Assembly: GCF_003429565.1 (NCBI RefSeq)
Contig: NZ_QUAK01000011.1
Location: 1-40,350 of the forward strand
Source: Streptomyces triticagri
GTDB lineage: Bacteria; Actinomycetota; Actinomycetes; Streptomycetales; Streptomycetaceae
Direction: 5' to 3'
Length of the DNA stretch: 40,350 bases
Shown here: positions 39,167 through 40,350 of the stretch, in pieces
Numbering within the stretch: position 1 is the stretch's first letter
Layout of the letters: each line of letters begins with the position of its first letter
Program-made: the position numbers and the translations under genes
Notes under the pieces: model-generated
Database searches by the model: none
Told to the model about the DNA's origin: nothing
What the model saw: only the letters and a program-made list of their open reading frames with translations

Positions 39167-40157
39167 GCAGCGCGGAGACCGCGACGGCCACACCGAGCAG
39201 CACCACCTCGACACGGGCCGGCATCACCGCCTGCCACGGGTCCGTGTTCCGGCGCATCCGGATGCGGGCGCCGAGCGCGAGCACCGCGATCACGGCCACC
39301 AGGAGCAGCTTGGCGACGAGCACCCGCCCGTAGGCCGTGGTGAACACCGAGTCGAGCGGCACCTTGCGCAGCGTGGAGCAGATGCCCGACGCGGTGATGC
39401 CGGCAAACATGACGGCCGCCACGCGCGCGTACCGGGTGAGCAGATTGACCGCGGCGATCGGCCAGGGGCGCCACACCCGCATCGTGCGCAGGATCTGCAG
39501 CAGGCCTCCGGCCCAGATCGCGGCACACGTCAGATGGACGAGCGTCAGAGCGCTGCCCACCAGGGGCATGTGCTCGGGTCCGACGTCCGGATGGGCCCGC
39601 AGTGCCTCGGCGGCCACCACGGCCGCCAGCGGCAGCCGGGCCCAGGCGGGTCGTTGCGAACCGGCGCAGAGCGCGGCCGCGATGAATGCGTTGATCTCGA
39701 TCAGGGCGAGACGCCCGTCGGTGGTCTGGTGGAGGCTTCCGAGGGTGATGTCGTCCAGACCGGTGGGCAGCAGATTGCCGTTGGCCACGATCAGCGCGAG
39801 CCCCAGTGCGGACGCCGCGCCCGCACACGCGGCAGGCATCGCCCAGCTGCGCGGAGCGATGTCCGGCGCACCGCGTATCCGGCGGGCCATCGAGGCGGCC
39901 GCCTGCTCTCCGACCAGGACGCACAGCGCGGCGAACATCGTCGTACGCAGCAGGGTGATCACGCCGAGCCCCGGCGCGGCCGCCTCCCCGGTGCCCTCGA
40001 GCGCGAGCGAAGGCCCGAACATCGGCAGGATCGCGGCCACCAGGATCAGGACCAGGACGATCGCCGTACGCCACACGGCGGTCCTGCGCAGTGTCTCCGT
40101 CAACGCGACCTCGTTCGGAGGATCGGTGGACACAACGGGAGGCCGGGAAACGCTCAT
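39117..40157 (-). CDS. CopD-family copper resistance/uptake membrane protein
   Basis: The 346-residue inner-membrane protein has about eight to nine hydrophobic spans and a short polar N-terminal tail (about 1-30). The CopD-type core includes LTLVHLTCAAIWAGGLLQIL (the conserved His and Trp in the first core span), TRYARVAAVMFAGITASGI, and TTAYGRVLVAKLLLVAVIAVLALG, which are close to CopD/YcnJ proteins. These are thought to move copper across the membrane, but the exact route is unclear. There is no CopC or Sco-like gene in the window, though SURF1 (oxidase assembly) lies 3.5 kb away. ATG at 40157 is chosen; the ribosome site is weak. The 3' end overlaps the lysoplasmalogenase gene on the other strand. 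Confidence 0.87.
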   Translation of the reverse strand: MSVSRPPVVSTDPPNEVALTETLRRTAVWRTAIVLVLILVAAILPMFGPSLALEGTGEAAAPGLGVITLLRTTMFAALCVLVGEQAAASMARRIRGAPDIAPRSWAMPAACAGAASALGLALIVANGNLLPTGLDDITLGSLHQTTDGRLALIEINAFIAAALCAGSQRPAWARLPLAAVVAAEALRAHPDVGPEHMPLVGSALTLVHLTCAAIWAGGLLQILRTMRVWRPWPIAAVNLLTRYARVAAVMFAGITASGICSTLRKVPLDSVFTTAYGRVLVAKLLLVAVIAVLALGARIRMRRNTDPWQAVMPARVEVVLLGVAVAVSALLTAVPAPVWWDRPLWG

Positions 40158-40237
40158 TGACCGATCTTGACCGGAATGGTCTGGTCCAGCAAGCCTCGGT
40201 GGGCTACTGGGACCAAGACGCGACATTTCCCACTCTC

Positions 40238-40279
40238 GGCCGCTCGGGCCGCCCCCGACCAGGGGCGACCCGAGCGGCC
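40238..40279 (-). terminator. Strong hairpin terminator after the truncated gene at the right edge
   Basis: GGCCGCTCGGG (40238-40248) and CCCGAGCGGCC (40269-40279) are perfect 11-base arms, with an inner GCCCC/GGGGC pairing around CGACCA. It lies about 30 bases after the stop codon at 40311 on the minus strand. Confidence 0.85.
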
Positions 40280-40310
40280 TCGGTGGCGCTGCATCAGCTG
40301 CCGGGATGCG

Positions 40311-40350
40311 TCACCTGCGGACCGCGTCCAGGGCGTCCACGATGCCGAAG
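40311..40350 (-). CDS. C-terminal end of a gene cut off by the window edge (possibly a subtilisin-like protease)
   Basis: Only 12 codons and the stop are visible, reading FGIVDALDAVRR and TGA on the minus strand. The phrase G-I-V-D-A-x-x-A-V is common at the end of the S8 peptidase domain. A strong terminator follows, which supports a genuine gene end. The family call is weak because nothing else is visible; the gene continues to the right of the window. Confidence 0.5.
   Translation of the reverse strand, partial: FGIVDALDAVRR

Noticed and set aside
1..40350. Mobile element, prophage or genomic island
   Set aside because: No transposase, integrase, tRNA attachment site, flanking repeat pair or codon-usage break is seen. 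Apart from the ectA leader, composition is uniform, and gene order looks like a conserved Streptomyces core region.

Overview
This is a GC-rich, densely coded stretch of an actinomycete chromosome, almost certainly Streptomyces or a close relative. The reasons are strong third-position GC bias, GTG/TTG starts, four-base ATGA/GTGA gene overlaps, a complete ectABCD cluster, a late cobalamin cluster behind a B12 riboswitch, and a family of 42-bp repeats typical of Streptomyces intergenic DNA. As far as I recall, the gene order resembles the SCO18xx region of S. coelicolor. I see no transposase, integrase, prophage, CRISPR array, tRNA or rRNA.

Layout. 1-2.1 kb: a FrnE/DsbA-like thiol oxidoreductase and a class V aminotransferase, both +. 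2.1-5.6 kb: ectABCD on the minus strand (ectoine and 5-hydroxyectoine). A strong hairpin lies between ectC and ectD, and a long AT-richer leader upstream of ectA carries a possible GlnR box. 5.9-9.9 kb: a PLP aminotransferase divergent from an amidohydrolase, then an LAXTG-type surface protein and a truncated haemoglobin.

9.9-20.2 kb: cobalamin genes on the minus strand. In transcription order they are the B12 riboswitch, cobD, cobQ, a ChlI-ChlD fusion chelatase, cobO, cobB and a CbiG-CobC fusion. A ZIP metal transporter gene sits inside the cluster on the opposite strand. Together these genes cover cobalt insertion support, a,c-amidation, adenosylation, the remaining amidations, the aminopropanol linker and its attachment. 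20.2-21.9 kb: a PiT phosphate transporter with a small membrane partner and a clear PHO box.

22-30.5 kb: a class II aldolase, an alpha/beta hydrolase, a HEAT-like protein of unknown function, a VOC protein, a zinc metallopeptidase, an ABC-F ATPase with a candidate 7-codon leader peptide, a small HTH protein and an enoyl-CoA hydratase/isomerase-like protein. 30.5-33.9 kb: a four-copy 42-bp tandem repeat, then an Asp23/Gls24-AmaP envelope-stress operon with a divergent P10-like gene. 33.9-37.4 kb: an atypical SDR, SURF1, a zinc-ribbon protein and a DEDDh exonuclease with a BRCT domain (all -), then an orphan RelE/ParE-like small protein (+).

37.5-39.2 kb: a two-gene, translationally coupled operon of an alkylglycerol-monooxygenase-like membrane hydroxylase and a YhhN/TMEM86 lysoplasmalogenase. 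This looks like a possible ether-lipid cleavage module and is the most novel-looking unit in the window. 39.1-40.35 kb: a CopD-family membrane protein, a strong terminator, and the last codons of a gene that runs off the end.
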